Shown piece by piece: positions 5,995-9,479 of a stretch of DNA of 9,479 nt. This stretch comes from Desulfurivibrio alkaliphilus. Lineage in GTDB: Bacteria; Desulfobacterota; Desulfobulbia; Desulfobulbales; Desulfurivibrionaceae. The position numbers and the translations under genes were made by a program. Position 1 is the first letter of the stretch. Every line of letters begins with the position of its first letter. Where the stretch lies: the NCBI GenBank assembly GCA_011048585.1, contig DSDS01000039.1:1-9479 (forward strand), in the 5' to 3' direction. The notes below the pieces were generated by a model that did no database searches, had not been told where the DNA came from, and worked only from the letters and a program-made list of their open reading frames with translations.

Positions 5995-8079
5995 ATGAGC
6001 GAACAAGAACTGCTATTTGAAATCGGAAGCGAAGAGATCCCCGCCGGCTACATCACCCCGGCCCTCACCGCCCTGCGGGAAGGCTTGGCCCGGGGGCTAA
6101 GCGAGCGCAACCTGACCTTTGGCGAAATCAGGAGCGCCGCCACCCCTCGCCGGCTGACGGTAAGCGTCGCTAATCTGGCCCGGCGGCAGCCGGATCGGGT
6201 GGAGGAGGTGCTGGGGCCGCCCAAAAAAGCGGCCTACGATGCCCAGGGCCAACCGACCAAGGCCGCCACCGGCTTTGCCGCCGGCAGAGGGATCGGGGTG
6301 GAACAGCTCCAGATCAAGAAAACCCCCAAGGGTGAGTACCTGATGGCGGTGATTGAGCGGCCGGGACGCGATACCCCCGCCCTGCTGGCCGAGCTGCTGC
6401 CGGAGCTGGTCCTCTCCCTGCCGTTCCCCAAATCGATGCACTGGGGAACGGGCCGCACTCTGTTTGCCCGGCCCCTGCGCTGGCTGCTGGCGGTTTACGA
6501 CCACACCCCCCTGACCTTCAACCTGGATGATCTCCGCGCCGGCGAGCAAACCTGGGGGCACCGCTTCATGGCCCCCCAGCCACTCACCGCCACCTCCTTC
6601 AGCCAATACCTGGAGAGCCTGCGCCAGGCCCGGGTGCTGGCGGACCCGGAGGAGCGCCGCCAGGCGGTGCTGGCCGAGATCGAGCAGGCGGCCGCCGCCC
6701 ATGGCGGCCGCATCCTGCCCGATCCGGAACTGGTGGAGACGGTGGTCAACCTGGTGGAGTCGCCATTTGCCATCTGCGGCTCCTTTGCCGAGCGTTTTCT
6801 GGCCCTGCCCCACGAGGTGCTGATCACCTCCATGCGCGAACACCAGAAATATTTTGCCGTCACCGACCAGAAGGGCAAGCTGCTCCCCCGCTTCGTGGCG
6901 GTGAACAATACCCGGGTCCGGGATGCCAAACTGGCCGCCCGGGGCCATCAGCGGGTACTGCGAGCCCGCCTGGAGGACGCCCTCTTCTTCTTCAACGAAG
7001 ACCAGCAGCGTCCCCTGGCCCAACTGGCCCGACAGCTGCACGGCATTATCTTCCAGGCCAAGCTGGGCACCCTGGCGGAAAAGAGCGCCCGGGTGGCTGA
7101 ACTGGCCGCCGAGCTGGCCCAACAGTTCGCCCCCGACCAGGCTGAGACCGTGGCCCGGGCCGCCATCCTCTGCAAGGCCGACCTCTTAACCGGTATGGTG
7201 GGCGAGTTTCCCAGTCTGCAGGGCGCCATCGGCCGGGATTACGCCCGCCGCCAAGGAGAGCCGGCGGCGGTGGCCGAGGCGATTTACAGCCATTACCTGC
7301 CCATGCGGGCGGGCGACCGCCTGCCGGCGGACCCGGCCGGAGCGATTCTGGGGATTGCCGACCGTCTCGATACCCTGGCCGGCTGCTTCGGCATCGGACT
7401 CAAGGTCACCGGCGCGGCCGACCCCTTCGGCTTGCGGCGCCAGGCCGTGGGACTGATCCACCTGATACAGGGCCACAAAATCGCCCTCCCCCTGCTTCCG
7501 TGGCTGAGCCGCGCCCTGGCCCTTTACGGCGACCGGCTCAGTGAACAGCCGGAGGAGGCGGCGGCCCGACTCCTGGAGTTCATCCGCGGCCGTTTCGCCA
7601 ACGACCTCACCGGCCGAGGTTTGCCGGGAGAGGCGGTGGAGGCGGTCCTCAGCGTTGATTTCCATGAGCTCAACGACTGCCGAGCCCGGATCGAGGCCCT
7701 GGTGGCGGTGGGGACTCAACCCGCCTTCCCGCTGCTGGCCGCCGCTTTTAAACGGGTCAACAATATCATCAAGGATAACCGTGACCACGCCATCGACCCG
7801 GAATTGCTGAGCGAGGAGGCCGAGCGTGAGCTGGCCCGCGCCCTGGACCGCGCCGAAGCCGAGGCCGCCCCCCTGCTGGCGGCCGGAAACTACCACCAGG
7901 CCCTGCTGGTCATTTTGCGGATGAAGGAGCCGGTGGACCGCTTCTTCGACCAGGTGATGGTGATGGCCGAAGAGCCTCCCCTGCGCCGTAACCGGCTGGC
8001 CCTGCTGACCGCCGTCGCCCGCCTCTTCCTGCGGGTGGGCGATTTCTCCAAAATGTACGCCCTGCGTGAACAATCATGA
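5995..8079 (+). CDS. glyS: Glycine--tRNA ligase beta subunit
   Basis: This 694-residue protein has the usual length and layout of bacterial GlyS, which with GlyQ forms the alpha2beta2 enzyme charging tRNA-Gly. It opens with LLFEIGSEEIPAGYI and then TPRRLTVSVANLA and VLGPPKKAAYD. It continues through FPKSMHWG and FFFNEDQQRPL, and an HD-like region from about residue 389 (CKADLLTGMVGEFPSLQG) to HYLP at 433-436. The C-terminal anticodon-binding (DALR-type) helical domain follows. The gene starts 7 nt after the FolE2-family stop with little ribosome binding site of its own. Its stop overlaps the next start (ATGA, 8076-8079). The alpha subunit gene glyQ usually sits directly upstream of glyS, but here that place is taken by the FolE2-family gene, so glyQ must lie elsewhere. 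Confidence 0.95.
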   Translation: MSEQELLFEIGSEEIPAGYITPALTALREGLARGLSERNLTFGEIRSAATPRRLTVSVANLARRQPDRVEEVLGPPKKAAYDAQGQPTKAATGFAAGRGIGVEQLQIKKTPKGEYLMAVIERPGRDTPALLAELLPELVLSLPFPKSMHWGTGRTLFARPLRWLLAVYDHTPLTFNLDDLRAGEQTWGHRFMAPQPLTATSFSQYLESLRQARVLADPEERRQAVLAEIEQAAAAHGGRILPDPELVETVVNLVESPFAICGSFAERFLALPHEVLITSMREHQKYFAVTDQKGKLLPRFVAVNNTRVRDAKLAARGHQRVLRARLEDALFFFNEDQQRPLAQLARQLHGIIFQAKLGTLAEKSARVAELAAELAQQFAPDQAETVARAAILCKADLLTGMVGEFPSLQGAIGRDYARRQGEPAAVAEAIYSHYLPMRAGDRLPADPAGAILGIADRLDTLAGCFGIGLKVTGAADPFGLRRQAVGLIHLIQGHKIALPLLPWLSRALALYGDRLSEQPEEAAARLLEFIRGRFANDLTGRGLPGEAVEAVLSVDFHELNDCRARIEALVAVGTQPAFPLLAAAFKRVNNIIKDNRDHAIDPELLSEEAERELARALDRAEAEAAPLLAAGNYHQALLVILRMKEPVDRFFDQVMVMAEEPPLRRNRLALLTAVARLFLRVGDFSKMYALREQS

Positions 8080-9479
8080 AAATCACCTTCCACGGGGCCG
8101 CCGGCACCGTCACCGGCTCCCAGCACCTGATCGAGGTAAACGGCCGCCGCATCATGCTGGATTGCGGTTTGTTCCAAGGCAAGCGCAAGGAGTCGTACGA
8201 ACTGAACCGGCAGGGTTTCTGCGACGGCAAGACCGTCGACTGCCTGATCCTCTCCCATGCCCATATCGATCACTCCGGCAACATCCCCTGTCTGGTCAAG
8301 AGCGGCTTTGACGGCGACATCCTCTGCACCCAGGCCACCCGCGACCTCTGCGCGGTGATGTTGATGGACAGCGCCCATATCCAGGAGCAGGATCTGCTCT
8401 TTGTCAACAAGCAGCGGCAGCGCAACCAGCAGCAGCTTTTCGAGCCCCTCTACACCAAAGAGGATGTGGTCCGGGCCATGGCGCAGTTTGTCGGGATCAG
8501 CCCCAAGCGGAAAAGGGAGATTCTACCCGGGGTTTTTCTGACTTTCATCGAGGCCGGTCATATGCTGGGCAGCGCCAACATCCTCCTCGATATCCACGAA
8601 GAGGAGAGCGGCCGGGACCTGCGCCTGGTTTACAGCGGCGACATTGGCCGGCCGGGCATCCCGATCATCCGGGATCCGGCCCCCATCACCGAGGGCACCG
8701 ACATCCTGATTATGGAAAGCACCTACGGCAACCGGACCCACCCCCCTTACCCGGACTCGGAGCGGGAGCTGGAGCGAATCGTCAACGAAACCTATCAGCG
8801 GGGCGGCTGCCTGCTGGTTCCCGCCTTTGCCGTGGGCCGGACCCAGCAACTGGTTTACGCCCTCCATAAACTTTACTTAAACCGCGACATTCCCAATCTG
8901 CCGATCTACGTGGACAGCCCCCTGGCCACCCGGGTCACCGATATCTTTCGCCTCCACCCCGAGGCCTACGACCAGGAGATCCGCGAGTTTATTCTCAGGG
9001 GCGATCGCGACAACCCCTTTGGTTTCGACACCCTGCGCTACACCCAGTCGGTGGCGGAATCCAAGGAATTGAACTTCCTCCGGGAGCCGGCGATCATCAT
9101 CAGCGCCAGCGGGATGATGGAGGGCGGTCGCATTCTCCACCATCTGCGCAACCGGATCAGCGACCCCAAAAACACCATCCTGGTAACCGGCTGGCAGGCC
9201 CCCAACACCCTGGGCCGGCGGATCGTCGAGGGCCATGAAACGGTCAAAATCTTCGGCGAGGAGTTCCCTCTGCGGGCCAAGGTCGAAGTCCTTACCGGCT
9301 TCAGCGGTCACGCCGACCGCGAGGGCTTGCTGGCCTGGGCCGGAGCCATGGAGAAAAAACCGACCCACACCTTCCTGGTCCACGGCGAAGAGGAAGCCAC
9401 CGCCGCCCTGGCCGCAGCCCTACGGGAGAAACTGCAATTCGCGCGGATCGAAATCCCCAATCCCCACCAGGAATTCGAG
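8076..9479 (+). CDS. Beta-CASP metallo-beta-lactamase-fold RNA hydrolase, C-terminus cut by the window edge
   Basis: The open frame runs from the ATG overlapping the glyS stop to the end of the window, 468 codons with no stop. It matches the COG1236/YSH1-like group of RNA-processing hydrolases, bacterial relatives of CPSF73 and Thermus TTHA0252. It opens with ITFHGAAGTVTGS. The zinc motif SHAHIDHSG follows (His61, His63, Asp65, His66), then EAGHMLGSAN (His162) and YSGDIGR (Asp189). The beta-CASP insert contains ESTYGNR (Glu214), LVPAFAVGRTQQ and SASGMMEGGR. The second catalytic half has FSGHAD (His412) and LVHGEEEA (His436). The whole set of expected metal ligands is present, so an active endo- or exoribonuclease is likely; the specific RNA target cannot be told. 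Little of the protein should be missing, judging from its motifs. The four-base overlap with glyS indicates translational coupling. Confidence 0.88.
   Translation, partial: MKITFHGAAGTVTGSQHLIEVNGRRIMLDCGLFQGKRKESYELNRQGFCDGKTVDCLILSHAHIDHSGNIPCLVKSGFDGDILCTQATRDLCAVMLMDSAHIQEQDLLFVNKQRQRNQQQLFEPLYTKEDVVRAMAQFVGISPKRKREILPGVFLTFIEAGHMLGSANILLDIHEEESGRDLRLVYSGDIGRPGIPIIRDPAPITEGTDILIMESTYGNRTHPPYPDSERELERIVNETYQRGGCLLVPAFAVGRTQQLVYALHKLYLNRDIPNLPIYVDSPLATRVTDIFRLHPEAYDQEIREFILRGDRDNPFGFDTLRYTQSVAESKELNFLREPAIIISASGMMEGGRILHHLRNRISDPKNTILVTGWQAPNTLGRRIVEGHETVKIFGEEFPLRAKVEVLTGFSGHADREGLLAWAGAMEKKPTHTFLVHGEEEATAALAAALREKLQFARIEIPNPHQEFE

Noticed and set aside
6097..8073. Two long minus-strand open frames opposite glyS
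   Set aside because: They are Gly/Gln/His-rich shadows of a well-supported synthetase gene, with no motifs of their own.

Overview
The window is GC-rich and tightly packed. It reads as an ordinary chromosomal segment of a Gram-negative bacterium, most likely a sulfate- or sulfur-metabolising Desulfobacterota (Desulfobulbales / Desulfurivibrio-like). That placement is an inference from the character of the RpoZ, DksA, FolE2-like and response-regulator proteins and from an exported FlgO-family protein. No search was run. I see no tRNA, rRNA, CRISPR array, insertion sequence or phage gene.

Layout. Positions 13-120 form a 108-nt imperfect inverted repeat that can fold almost end to end as one hairpin. 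It lies directly behind a minus-strand pair: a small exported protein of unknown function (888-1214) followed by a FlgO-family envelope protein (123-872). A divergent intergenic region (1215-1401) holds a good sigma-54-type -24/-12 candidate for the minus-strand pair and a weaker sigma-70-like candidate for the plus strand.

From 1402 to the right edge every gene lies on the plus strand with gaps of 66 nt or less, and two junctions overlap. The order is rpoZ, dnaJ, moaC, dksA, a GalT-family nucleotidylyltransferase, a stand-alone receiver domain, a FolE2-family protein, glyS, and a beta-CASP metallo-beta-lactamase that runs off the window. No terminator-like hairpin with a T-run was seen between these genes, so they may form one long transcription unit of information-processing and stress-response functions. 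RpoZ (omega) carries the N-terminal MAR motif of ppGpp site 1. DksA carries, at a constant offset from the E. coli protein, the residues of ppGpp site 2. Stringent-response control of RNA polymerase is therefore concentrated here.

The most unusual gene is the FolE2-family protein (5214-5987). Its N-terminal half and general fold look like a normal GTP cyclohydrolase IB, but all three regions that should carry the metal-binding and catalytic residues are replaced. A local frameshift does not explain this. It looks like a retained protein with a repurposed or inactive active site, translationally coupled to an orphan receiver domain. Secondary points are the HSH (rather than HPH) catalytic motif in the GalT-family protein, a glyS without an adjacent glyQ, the long hairpin, and the possible sigma-54 control of the FlgO operon.
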